Below are positions 21,514 through 34,664 of a stretch of 64,000 bases of DNA, one piece after another. Made by a program: the position numbers and the translations under genes. Numbering within the stretch: the stretch's first letter is position 1; each line of letters begins with the position of its first letter. Source of the DNA: Flammula alnicola (taxonomy: Eukaryota > Basidiomycota > Agaricomycetes > Agaricales > Strophariaceae); the NCBI GenBank assembly GCA_015499995.1, contig JADNRV010000152.1, forward strand, positions 62,001-126,000, written 5' to 3'. The notes under the pieces were generated by a model. It was not told the origin of the DNA and did no database searches. It was given only the letters and a program-made list of their open reading frames with translations.

Positions 21514-24500
21514 ATGGCGGGCTACAACAGAACGCGCTCGGTGGAACAGCTTCTCGAGAAAACGGAAGCATTACAACCTTCTTTTACTGTGCATCTTCAT
21601 CCGGAGTATTGGGTTCTGAACAACGGATCGAAATTTCTGTACCACAACCAAATTGCAGTGCGTATACAACAATTAAATATTCTGCGCATATGCTTAACAT
21701 CTTGCGTAGTCTCTTCTGGATGACATACGTGCTCATCGAATACCCGTTGACTTCTTGGAACTATTTGACTCGGCGCGAGTCCCGTTCTACGAAGGTGACA
21801 CAGAATCACATTGTTGTTGATTAATATACTAAATATAATTTCTTGCAGGATGTATGATCGTAGAGTTGCTGGATTATCGTCCACAGAAAAGCAAGGAACC
21901 TGCTTTGAAGACTCCAGAGAAAACGCGCGTTGTCCTGCACCCCAATCCCGAAACACTGTGGGCAGATCTCTGTTCTTTGAACCAACGACACGGGGGGAAA
22001 TGGACCGATAACGATGCTTTGGAGGTTGAGGCGAAACTACTTGTGAATTGTGCATCTTGTTTTATTTGAGTTCATCGCTCACAACCAGTCTAGCTTGCCA
22101 CCTCCGAACCCCTTTGCCTGGATCCGGACCCCCACCTAACTCGCATTGTGAACCATGTTCTCAGAGTTTCGACGCCAAGCATGCCACTTTCGCTGAAACG
22201 GAAAGCTGCGGCCATGGAGCCAGAAGAAGATGGACCAGAAAAAGCCAGGAGAGAAAGGTTGCTTACGTTCATGGCTCCGCGAGACAACCGACTTCACGCT
22301 CCAAGGTATAGCTCATTATTCACCGTATCTTGTGGTATCATACTAATATGGCGAAATATTAGCTATCGAATACTGGATGCTGTTGCTGCGAGTAAAAAAA
22401 AGGAAGCTACTTCTACGCCAGTCCCGACGCCAGGAAATCAATACATGGCTGCTGTTCCTCAACATGTCCAAGGAGCTCAATCTCATCCACAACCGCCTGC
22501 CGGACCCTCAACTCCTGCCCCCTCAACGGCTCAAGCTCATTCTCCGACGGAAACAGCTGACCGAAAATCTCAAAAGCCAAAGAAAGCCGAAACGCCTCAG
22601 ATGACGTTCAATAACGTTGCATTTGCCCGAGCAAATGGCTCACATACTCCCGTTCCTCCCCAGCCTACACACCAATTCGTAAATCAGCACCCACCACCTT
22701 CGCATCCTCCAGCTGGACCTTCCATTATGCAGCCTCAAGTCTACGCTAGTTTTCAGGCGGCAGCGGAAGCCGCCAAGAGGACCCCGACCCCGTCACAGCA
22801 ATTACAAGCTCAACAGTTACATATACAGCAACAGCATTTCACACAACAGTATCAACTTCAGCAGCAGCAGCAGCAATCACAGCAGCAGCAACAGTCACAA
22901 CAACAACATCAGACACAAGCCCGACCACAATCCCAACCTCAACATCCGCAACCCCAGCAGCTTACCCAGCAACAAGCGGCCCAGCTTCAACAAGCCCAAC
23001 AACGTTATACTCAATCGCCAAAACCCCCTCCTCAACCCGTTTCAGTTGCGCAAGCGCACCCACAGCCTGCATCTCAGCCTTACCCTGGCGCCGCTTCCCA
23101 ATTCCAAGCCTCTATCCCTACCCCTCATTTTCTCCAACAACCACCACCCGGTATGCGCGCCGTGCAGAAACCTCAACCCAACGGAACCCAACAGCAGCAG
23201 CAAGGGCCTCCTCACCCAATACATCCTCCTAATGCAACGCCTGCGCAGATTCAGCAAGTGCATGCTCAAGCACAGTTGCTGTACACGCAACAACTCCAAC
23301 AGTCGCAGCAGCTGCTGCAACAGCAACAGAGGATGAATCTTGCAGCCGCGCAGAAGAATGGTGGTCGGACGACGCCTCAAATCCAGATGCAGCAGAATCA
23401 GGGGCAGGCCCAAGCGCAACAGCAGGCTTCCGCTGCTACCCCGTCGCCCGCGAGGGCGAGTCCGGTTGTTACGCATCAGCAGCTTGCGGCGGCTGCAGCT
23501 GCAAGGTCGTCGCCTATGCCCGCGAAGGCTCAGATAGCTCAACAGAACCAGACTCAACAGCAGCAACAACAGCAATTGGGCCAGCAGCACCCCCTCGCAC
23601 AGGGCATGCAAATGCATCAACAACGAGTTACGTTCACACCCCAGTACAATCCATCCCAACTACGACCTCTTGTCCATCCTGGGCAAGGGCATATCATGGT
23701 GGTCAATCCTTCACAGGGCGCGGCAAATGGGACGCCAACGCTCGCAGCTGCTTCGCCCCGGGTGAACGGGCGACCTATCACACCCGCGGTGGGTGCTCAG
23801 GATGGGAAGCAACAGCAACAAGGAGGGATGCCGATCCCAATTCCGATCCAGCAGCCCATACGCCGACAGACGCCTATGCAGCAGCAACAAATGCAGAATG
23901 CGATCCAAGCACAGGCTCAGGCTCAGGCTCAGCAGCAGCAGCAACAACAACAACAACAGGCGCAGCAAACCCAAGCTCAGACCCAGACGCCCTCCCAGCA
24001 GCCCGCTCAGATCCCAACGCAGCAAATGCTGCAGTATGCGCAGATGTATCAATACCCGCAGTTCCAGGTCAACAATGCTGCGTTCTGGCGGCCGATGCCT
24101 GGGATGATGGCGAACGCTCCTCAGGGGGTTACGCAGCAGCAGCAGCAACAGGTGCAGCAGATGTTGCAGCAGCGACTGGCGCAACAACAGGCTGCTCAGC
24201 AACAGGCGCAACAGCAGGCTCAACAACAGCAGCAGCAAGGTGTTACTGGCGGCCAGGGGATCATGGGCAATGGCCAGGCTCAACAGCAGCAGCAGCAGGG
24301 TGGGATGATGAATGGGCAACAGCAGCAGCACGCGACGAGTTTGCAGCAACAACAGGCGGTGGCAGCGGCAGCGGCAGTGCAGCAGAGTATGATGATGGGC
24401 AAGATGCACACGCAGACACAGGCGCAGATGCAGGCGCAAGCCCAGGCGGCTCAGGCCCAGGTGCCAAGGAAGGGATCTGGAAAGGCAGCGCCGAAGAAGG

Positions 24501-24535
24501 GCGTAGCGAAGAAGACGGCCGGGCTGCAGAGGTGA
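21514..24535 (+). CDS. SPT20: SAGA complex subunit Spt20
   Basis: Five exons (21514-21657, 21710-21794, 21849-22042, 22094-22305, 22363-24535) give 935 residues. The N-terminal 170 or so residues are the Spt20 domain: TVHLHPEYWVLNNGSKFLY, then SLLDDIRAHRIPVDFLELFD, VPFYEGCMIVELLDYR and LCLDPDPHLTRIVNHVLR. A basic stretch (SLKRKAAAMEPEEDGPEKAR) follows, and from about residue 230 to the end the protein is dominated by Gln with Pro, Ala and Met, ending in a Lys/Ala-rich tail. Spt20 is structural in SAGA and needed for its integrity and TBP function. The last intron is 57 nt and in frame, so an unspliced reading is also open. The CAG/CAA tracts are mixed, not pure. Confidence 0.93.
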
Positions 24536-24890
24536 TTTTGGTGGAGTATACATTATTACTTTCTTTCTCTCTCTTTTTAATGGCGATGACGAAGATGTAA
24601 CGGACTCGGAGGTAAAGGGGGGAGGATTTCTCATGTTGTATTATTACTTTATACCTTGCCTACTTTTATGTATTATGGGGTAATCAGATTTTGGATGATT
24701 TCATACGTGTCATCATGTGCTTGTCGTCAAAGGGATTTTACGCAGCAATAATTGGAATGTAGGCATCTTCGTTGCGCAGGCGAGATGGCTGAGCGAAGCC
24801 TGGGTGACGATAATACAAGGACGACGGATATATACTCGAGTATGCAGGTAACAAAAATAAAAACGAGTGGGTACAAGGCACTGGCGGCCA
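24536..24890. terminator. convergent 3' region between SPT20 and the Sec72-like gene
   Basis: 355 bp separate the two stop codons. The region is T-rich after SPT20 and should contain both polyadenylation sites. No further gene is visible. Confidence 0.4.
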
Positions 24891-25778
24891 TCATGATACT
24901 GGCTCTGGTTTCGCCTGTCTGGATTCTATTCTTTTTTCTTCCAACTTCTTTTCTACGCGCTCGATATCGGCCAAGAAATTGAGGAGTTCCTGCGAACGAA
25001 GAAATAGATTGAGCGTGTGGAGCTACTTATTCAGAAAGCAATAAACTACTGACGGTACTTGTTGGCTCGAAATCCAGTCCGAGTCGAACAGCATCAGCGG
25101 CCTCGCGGAGGCGGCCAAGACCCAATAGGGCTTTTGCCTTGCGGAAATGGCCTTTACTCCAATTACGACGGATGGCGATGACGGTCTCTGCGTCAGCCAG
25201 CGCAGCGACGTAGTCATGCAGATCAAAATATGCCGCGGAGCGATTTGAGATGGTGGTGGAAAGCTCTTCGCGCAAAAATTGGTTCGCTTCCCATGGCGGG
25301 CGCTGGATAGCTATTGAGGCAGCTGCAGTGTACCGAAGGATGGCTGGTTGTGTGTTGCCTGCTTTAAACAGCGTCTATATTGGAAGAAGTATATATATAT
25401 TAGAAAGGATAATTAATGATATATCAAGGGGAAGACTAAGCTTACATTTCCTTCGTCTTTGGTAGACGTAACCATCTGAGTGAGCTTTTGTGAGATGACG
25501 TTACTGGGAGGAGGGCAAAGCAGGTTTGGGTTCGCAACAAGAAGGCGAGCAAGCCGGTTTGTGTTGATAAAATCGACATTACAGTCGTCGCATTTTTCGA
25601 GCTTGTGGTCAGCGCACAAAGCAGTTGTGGTGTCTGCCGAGAGCGTCAACGGGCTCGGAACAAAGTCCTGGTCAATCAGGGCCTGGAGAGCGGGGTCTGG
25701 GGTCGGAATCACGGGCGACTGTGGGCCATGCGAGTGGGAGTGCTCTTCGCCGGGGCCATGAGTATGATCATGCGACAT
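24891..25778 (-). CDS. Sec72-like TPR protein of ER post-translational translocation
   Basis: Three exons (25446-25778, 25054-25374, 24891-24989) give 250 residues. The start is His-rich (SHDHTHGPGEEHSHSHG). A Cys-containing block follows (CADHKLEKCDDCNVDF) with the NRLARLLVANPNLLCPPP signature, and then tetratricopeptide repeats from TLFKAGNTQPAILRYTAAAS through NRSAAYFDLHDYVAALADAE to GHFRKAKALLGLGRLREAAD. The final exon is a charged coiled-coil-like helix (LLNFLADIERVEKKLEEKR). Basidiomycete proteins with this pattern are usually named sec72; in yeast Sec72 is a cytosolic-side subunit of Sec62/63. The identification rests on remembered similarity. If the last intron is retained, translation stops shortly after FEPTST. 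Confidence 0.75.
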
Positions 25779-26049
25779 GGTCGTCGTGTACTAAGAGCTT
25801 GCTTGCCACGTCCTATCGCGTCGAGCCTTGCTAGACAGCCATCACATGATCAGCAAGTAACAGCCATTTTACACGTGTTCGTGTGATTTGCTTAGTCATT
25901 CGTCCTCTGGAGTATGAGGGAATTTTTTTCTGCAGCTCAAGGGAAACTGCTCTTTGTTCATCCCCACCACCATCTTAGAACAACCCATTTTCTCTTTTTA
26001 CTTTCTTTTAACGAAAGAAACAACTCCCAAAAAACAGACTTCTACTAAT
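25779..26049. promoter_or_regulatory. 271-bp bidirectional promoter between the Sec72-like gene and DED1
   Basis: The two start codons point away from each other across only 271 bp. The DED1 side is C/T- and then A-rich immediately before the ATG, typical of strong fungal leaders. No TATA box is obvious. Confidence 0.6.
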
Positions 26050-28206
<2,157 letters not shown>

Positions 28207-30460
28207 ATGCTATCACCGTTCGCAGAGGCACTACTTCGTTGAAGAAGTCCGCTGCTTCTAGACTCTTTCCTTCCTTCTCATTCTTGCCTGCTCGATGCAC
28301 AGAAACAGAATCACCCATAAAAATCCTCAAAAAAATGGATCCTTGCCTGGCCTTATTTCCGCATTCCTTCTCGTCATCAACTCTCGACTACCCGACCTAG
28401 ATCCTATAACGACCATGACGACAGCGGCTTCCAACCGCCGTCAACGACTCTATGTGTTGCTCCGTAATGACTTCCTTCGACATCCTTGCTCACTTTCATG
28501 CATGTTAATGCGATGGGCAACCCAGCGCTCCACAAGCACATTGACCCGTCATTCCGACTGATAGAGGGACTCTTTTTGTCCATCCTGTATGATTCTAGAA
28601 TGCATGATGTATGACCACCGCCGCCCACGACGACGACCTAATACCGCCACCACCCTATATCACTCGCTTCGGCCAACACTAATATCTTGGGTTCATTATC
28701 TCCTCCCATGCATTACCACCCTCGGTTTTCGGTTAATGGTTTTCGTTTGACCACACGTCTGGTTGTTTTCTGCTATTTCTTTCCACCACCACCACCACCA
28801 CCACCTAAAGAATTATCATACAGTCATACATACAAGCCGGCCATACAGATTAGACGCGGGCGAACATTCACGTTACACCACACCATACCTTAATTGTTAC
28901 GGGTTGGTTGGCTTTCCCAATCCCTCGCCCCGCCCTACACGTGTCTCCTCTATTTTCTTGATACCGCATGGACGAGCAGCAACGCATCACATTACTTATC
29001 ATCAATCATCATCGTCATATTTCTGCATGTTTTCCTTCTTTTCGTCTCGGGCAACGTCAATGGCATAGTCATCCTCCCCCTTACATTGTCATTATCATCA
29101 CCATATTTCCTTCATGATCATCCGCCTTGCTATGGACATCAACAGTCTCGCATTCGCAGCATGCAACCTTTGTATCCGCACGATTTGGGTATCGTGTCTT
29201 CAGTCGTATCGTCTCAATTACCAATTACTCATACCCCCACACACGACCTCTCCTACGCGACACGCCTTCTTTATTGCGACACCTCGATAGGACTTGATAC
29301 CCCCAACCCGCCTATTCCCCTACATTATGCGCACGCTGCCAGCATCTTCCAGCCTAATTTATCTTTCCGTGCTAGGACAGATGCCCTGCGAGGACCCCTG
29401 TCAACCCCAGACTGTCCTGACGGTTACCGATGATCCTTCGTCTGCACCCTCTACATCGCATTCCACATTTTAGAGTTATCACCATTGTAACCCTCGCTGT
29501 CTGTTCGCATTGCCCATTGCATTTTTTTTCTCCGTCCCCACCAACTTCGTGATATGATATGCAGCACAAGACGATTGTATGATTTAGGTCCTTTCTTCGA
29601 CTTGTTCACTTACTCGAGATTTTATGTCTTCACCCCTTTTCGCTTTCCCCTTCCCTTACCACTATGTTTTCTTTTTCTTTTTTCGTCTTCTTTTTTTCCT
29701 TCCGAGCTCAACTTGAACAGTACCAAGGACAAATTTTGTAGATGTAGTTCTTTCGACTTTCTTTGTTGGGATGGACTGCCTCTACTATTAGTAGTCTGCA
29801 TATTAGTTAGTTGCGCTTTGTGTTTTTGATATGATTATTATATATTCTGTTTCTGTGTACACTCCTCGTCTGAGATTAAGGTTCTGAGGCCTGAATCCTG
29901 AAGAATACGGTGACCAACCCTACCGATGTGAAGGCTAAAGTCGATGAGACACCGGAGATGAGATAAGATCATTAGCCGGTTCCGGGCAATCACAGAGCCA
30001 ATCTCTGTCAGTGAGTCTCTTTCTCCTTTTCGTTAGCCGATTCGCAGAGCTATTCTTGACAAGCGCAGCTTGTCCCCGGCTTCGCGACCGGTGTGTGCAA
30101 GCCGCCAGATCGTCGCTTCGCACCTCCTGGCGCCTTAATATCTTTGAGAAGCTTTATGACCCGCCGCTACATATGCATCTTCCCGGCAAAGCAGCTTAAA
30201 TGTATGTCATCAGATTCAGCTAATCACGGATTCCACCCGGGTACGTTATATGCTATGTACCTTTCACATTCGTGTGTTCGCAATTCCGAAAGCCGCTATG
30301 TATCCACACAGGAAAAGGACTCCTGGGACCTGTTGGTATGGATGGCGTATAAAAAGCGGGGAAGCCCTGAGAGACGTGCAATAAATAATCAAATCCCAGG
30401 TTCTTTCCATTTCCTTGACTTGATCCACTACCATCACCATCACCACCGACTTGTGTTGAA
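28207..30460. other. 2.25-kb gene-free, pyrimidine-rich stretch
   Basis: It is unusually long for this gene-dense part. It contains a (CCA)n run at about 28784-28806, T/C-rich tracts, and a 179-codon frame (28894-29433) whose composition looks non-coding. It is probably the DED1 3' UTR, spacer and the promoter of the dienelactone hydrolase gene; a non-coding RNA cannot be excluded. Confidence 0.45.
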
Positions 30461-31673
30461 ATGAGTTTCTGCGAACATTGTGTTAAAGGTGTGTCAAGAT
30501 GAAGATCGAGCACGTAGTTCCTTTCTGCCGCCTATCGATGAGGGCTTCTTCACTTTCTCGATTACGCGCTGTTTTTCAGGGAAGAAAGCTGATCTTATCT
30601 CGTTCATGTAGGTGTTACCCACGAAGGTACTCCTCAAGGTACGTACCTCCAGTTATCTACCATTGGATGAGAGATCATTGACGAGCTTGTTGTCTTAAAG
30701 GCAAATGGGAGAAGATCGGCGGCGTCGAGTGCTATGTCGCGACACCCACCACCGATTATCCTAAAGACAAGGCTCTCTTGTTCTTGCCTGATGTCTTTGG
30801 ACCGCAGCTTATCAACAATCAGGTGGGAAATCTATTTTTGAGAGATCTTCTCTGTAATCATTAGCTTGCGACTGATCTAATCTCATGGACATTGACAGCT
30901 CCTCGCGGATGACTTTGCCGCCAACGGATTCAAGGTATTTTCTTCCGGCTTCGGATTAGCTTTGTCGAATATTCAGAACATCTCTTTCGTTGGCAGACCA
31001 TCATACCCGACTACCTGAATGGCGACCCAATTCCTCCTGACGCTCTCAACCCTGGAAGCGACTACGATATCATGAAGTGGTTCCCAACCCACACACAGGC
31101 ACAGACGCGACCCACCCTCGACAAGGTCATCGCCGCGCTCAAGGAACAGGGCATCACTACCTTCGGTGCGACAGGGTACTGCTTCGGTGGTGAGTATGAT
31201 GGTCTACTAGAACAAAGATAGAACTTACTAACATCGGGCGCCTGGTTGATTTATTTAATAGGACGCTACGTTTTTGACCTTGCTTTCGAGAACGTCATCA
31301 AGGTTTCCGTCGCTTCACACCCTTCGCTCCTGCAGGTTCCCGCTGACCTCGAGGTTCGTTCTCCTCTTCAAAGCTTCCTCGCCTTTGCCTTGCATTCTAA
31401 TTAACGGCCGATTGACAGAAATACATCGCCACTTCCAAAGCGCCCCTCCTCATCAACTCCTGCACAGTTGACTCGCAATTCCCCCTCGAAGCGTCCGCCA
31501 AGGCTGACGAGCTCTTGGGCGACGGCAAGTTCGCCCCCGGGTACAAGCGCGAGTACTGGGACGGCTGCACCCATGGATTCGCTGTTAGAGGAGATTTGTC
31601 AGACCCCAAGGTCAAGGCCGGCAAGGAGGGTGCATTCAAGGCTGCGGTCGAGTGGCTCATTACCAAACTTTGA
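30461..31673 (+). CDS. dienelactone hydrolase family protein
   Basis: Seven exons (30461-30488, 30612-30638, 30701-30822, 30899-30934, 30997-31189, 31262-31353, 31419-31673) give 250 residues. The fold is alpha/beta hydrolase with the family's Cys nucleophile, C133 in TGYCFGGRY, plus Asp184 (TVDSQFP) and His218 (DGCTHGF). Upstream blocks [18 protein letters not shown] and DGFAANGFK-like strands fit. The start MSFCEHC and THEGTP motif match fungal cytosolic members related to yeast Aim2. Bacterial members hydrolyse dienelactone in chloroaromatic breakdown; the substrate of the fungal proteins is generally unknown. No signal peptide. Confidence 0.92.
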
Positions 31674-31879
31674 GGTTTAAGGAACGTGAAAGGGCATTAA
31701 AGGGACTTTGAATGAAGAGAATAATAGGATGTGTGGAGTGATCTGAATGTCGTTATATGTAAATATGTAGCGCGAGAAACCTGCATTGAAGTTCAAAATT
31801 GAAATGATACATTAGAGCTGAATGAAACAGTCCAGGTCACCTTGTTGAATCCAGAATGCATGTCGAGCTTCTGGCTGAG
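31674..31879. terminator. convergent 3' region between dienelactone hydrolase and cyclase genes
   Basis: 206 bp between the two stop codons, AT-rich, presumably holding both polyadenylation signals. Confidence 0.4.
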
Positions 31880-32590
31880 CTATATGTTGTAGGCAAAAGC
31901 TCGAACAGGCGACCCGTCGGCTCCGGTTAAATTGAGCGGTACGAGATTGACGATCCACTTCTCGCCAACCTGGGCATTCTTCTTGCCCTCGATGAGCTCC
32001 TCTAGGTTCGTAAGGTTCTCTGCGATGATACCACCCGCACCAAGGAAAGCTTCATGAAACCCAAATCCGTCGGCGCCTTCAGCTCCAGTCGCAGACGAAG
32101 GGGTTTCGTCTGGATTCAGAGTGTCTGTGCCGACAACTTTTATTCCCCGCGCGAGGATCTCAGAGGCGATGCTTGGAGCGAGGTAGGGGTGGTCTAGATA
32201 GCTGGAAGTTTGATAATATGATTTTGACCAGCCGGTATTTATCAATAAGATGCGCCCTCGTTGCATGAGAGGGGCGTATGGCTGCAGGTCGTCCCAGGTT
32301 ATCCTTTCTCTTGCTTTCAGCCCTGTTTTGCTGGACAAGTCGACGACAATGGCTTCACCGACGAGAATGTCTAGTGGAATCTTGTCTATCGTCAGCCCGT
32401 TAGCGATGAAGTGGTATGGGGCGTCGATATGTGTGCCAGTGTGTGTACCAAGGGAGAGCTGGTGTACGCAGTACCCATCTTTCGCGTGGGTTGCGTGTGG
32501 CTTGATGCTGAAGATAGGATCTGAAGGATATATCTGAGTTTCGGGTGTTAGAGGATGCGAAAGGTCAATGAATCTTTTGGGATAAGACAT
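31880..32590 (-). CDS. cyclase-family metal-dependent hydrolase (kynurenine formamidase-like fold)
   Basis: A single-exon gene of 236 residues. FIDLSHPLTPETQIYPSDP opens the protein. The metal-binding signature HTGTHIDAPYHF gives His50, His54, Asp56 and His60. The second half has LLINTGWSKSY, IKVVGTDTLNPDE and HEAFLGAGGIIAENLTNLEEL, the usual second-shell motifs of the cyclase superfamily. Members are Zn- or Mn-dependent hydrolases that include bacterial kynurenine formamidase and isatin hydrolase. The substrate here cannot be told from sequence. The length matches the family. It is the only intronless enzyme gene in the dense region, which could hint at horizontal origin but is weak evidence. 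Confidence 0.9.
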   Translation of the reverse strand: MSYPKRFIDLSHPLTPETQIYPSDPIFSIKPHATHAKDGYCVHQLSLGTHTGTHIDAPYHFIANGLTIDKIPLDILVGEAIVVDLSSKTGLKARERITWDDLQPYAPLMQRGRILLINTGWSKSYYQTSSYLDHPYLAPSIASEILARGIKVVGTDTLNPDETPSSATGAEGADGFGFHEAFLGAGGIIAENLTNLEELIEGKKNAQVGEKWIVNLVPLNLTGADGSPVRAFAYNI

Positions 32591-33007
32591 GGTCGATGTG
32601 GAAAAGCAAGAGACAAGAGGGACATGATTGAGAATTGAGAGTCAAATTGGCTTATGGCAGGATTGAAGAATTTATGGGCGGGAACCGGCCCGCTGGAGAA
32701 ACACGCCTCCGGCGCTTTTGAGTTTTCTGGTTGCTTTCGAACTCTTTCCTCGTTTCATGTTCTCAACCATACGCGCCTATTCGACAAGAGGGTTAAAGAG
32801 TGCTAACAAGAGTATATTGTAGGTATTATGTTTCATCAATGACGACTTTCCGCTGTTGGTTCATATTGGATCGTATTGCCTTCCAAATGACTCGTCTTGA
32901 CTCTTACTGAACTTCTGCTCAATCTCTCTGTTTTCAATTAAAGCAAAACAGACGCATTCATAATCCCACCAACACCTAAATCCAAAGGTCTTCAACGTCA
33001 CAAGAAA

Positions 33008-34239
33008 ATGGAATCAAAAGCGCCATCAGATACCCTCGCAAAATTGTCCATCACAGAACAAACAGGATCCGCCTCTGCACCAGGTACAGGACAAGCAAAG
33101 AAAGCCAAAGGAAAGGAGAAGGCACAGCAGGCTTCAGGAGGACAAAAGCCGTCTCCCAAACCCAACCCCTCAGCTAGCACCAAGCTACGAGGGCTCGACA
33201 AAGATTCCCCGGAAGTGCGCCTATCGAAGACACTGTCGTGGCTTCTCCGACATGGTGCGCAAGGGGAAGGATTGCCTATGCGTAAAGATGGATATGTCAA
33301 GGTTGTGGATCTAGTATGTGATTCCTGCGTTTTTCATATATGCCCAGTGAAGGAACTCTTGGGTGGATGGATGGTTTACTGTGCTCTGTTTATAGCTCAA
33401 CCACCCCAAACTGAAGGCCCAGGGCCTCGATCTGGAAAGAATAAAGGGAATGGTGAAAGCTGATTCGAAACAGAGGTACGATCTGGTGCTGGAGAGCCAG
33501 GAGGGGGTGAAGTTGGAGGTTTTCGCTGCTCCTGCTGTAACTGCGTCAAACGCATCCAGCCAATCTTCTGGACCTACTTCTTCGCTTGCGGCTGTGGAAA
33601 TGCCTGGAGGCTCTACGACATCTTCGCCAACCACGGCAGATGTCGTCAAGGATGGCATTTGGTGGATCAAAGCTCGTCAAGGACATTCAATCAAAGTAAG
33701 TTTTCTTTTGTAAATGACATGCGGTATGTCTGACGACAACAACAGACAGTGCAACTGGATTTGAAACCTATTACCTCTGTGTCTGATATTCTGACTGGTA
33801 TGGCAATCCACGGAACAAATCGAGTAGCTTGGGAAATTATTTGTGGGTCATACGCCAACCCCTTTGACTCTGATTAACGGCCGCTGTCATGTAGCAAAAG
33901 AAGGCTTGTCAAAAATGAAGAGAAATCATATCCATCTAGCTCAGAATGTGGCCGGGCAGGAGGTCATCAGTGGTAAGCTTTCAATCTCATCATTTGCCTG
34001 GTCCTCAACTTGCCTACCTGAATGATTCGCTAGGAATGCGCACTTCCTCCAAAGTCCTGATCTACATCGATGTGCAGAAAGCGCTTGACGCTGGCATCAA
34101 GTTCTGGTTTTCTGAGAACGGAGTCGTGCTGACGGAGGGCGACGAGCGGGGGTACCTACCGAAGAAGTTCTTTGAAAAGGTCGTCGATTCTACTAGCGGC
34201 ACTGAGTTGGAGGGCTGGAGGAGCGAAGGGGATTCCTGA
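33008..34239 (+). CDS. TPT1: tRNA 2'-phosphotransferase
   Basis: Five exons (33008-33313, 33396-33695, 33746-33842, 33895-33972, 34034-34239) give 328 residues. After a disordered Lys/Ser/Pro-rich N-terminus of about 65 residues, the Tpt1/KptA domain runs RLSKTLSWLLRHGA, LPMRKDGYVKVVDL, IKARQGHSIK, AIHGTNR, LSKMKRNHIHLAQN and RTSSKVLIYIDVQKAL. The usual Arg-His-Arg-Arg active-site residues can be placed in RHG, RQGH and the NR/MKR region. The enzyme removes the splice-junction 2'-phosphate from ligated tRNA using NAD+. Unusual is a Ser/Thr/Ala-rich insertion of about 50 residues between FAAPAVTAS and VVKDGIWW that splits the domain. Confidence 0.93.
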
Positions 34240-34664
34240 TTTGTTTCGTCAGATATTTTAGTTTCATTCTCGTATTATTAGTAAAATTCGAGACGTTGTA
34301 GAAGTTGTGTACAAGTATATATTTATGCGCCACAATCTCGCCTCTTTCCGACATCATATCCGTCAGTCCTGCTATCCCCAGGTTTGTTTTGGTTTGGGGC
34401 GGGTCCATAATGCTCAAAGAATGCAGATGAAAGGTCCTTTGAGGCGGACACTGGACGTCCTTCAGACGCGTCAGTCACGAGTACGCGTGCCACGGTCACG
34501 CGATCAATTTGTGGCGACCGTTTTCACGGTTTTCTGTCTCATTCCCCTGTCTACCATTGCCCACGGATCTTGGAAGCTTATATGACATTTCGCCCCTGAA
34601 TACTTACGACAATCGAGACAACCACCAGGGAAGGAAGACAACGAATCAAAGTCCATGTGGTTGG
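34240..34664. other. intergenic between TPT1 and the RTC4-domain gene
   Basis: It presumably contains the TPT1 3' end and the promoter of the next gene. No RNA gene or repeat recognised. The reading frame upstream of the chosen ATG at 34665 stays open to 34509 but has no ATG. Confidence 0.4.

Noticed and set aside
23042..24634. Long minus-strand Leu/Arg-rich frames
   Set aside because: They are antisense shadows of the CAG/CAA-rich SPT20 exon, which reads as CTG/TTG leucine on the other strand.
28894..29433. 179-codon plus-strand frame downstream of DED1
   Set aside because: Pyrimidine-rich sequence gives Ser/Pro/Leu/His-rich translation without any domain; codon use is unlike neighbouring genes.
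34509..34664. N-terminal extension of the RTC4-domain protein
   Set aside because: The frame is open upstream but contains no ATG before 34665, and the extra sequence looks like leader DNA.
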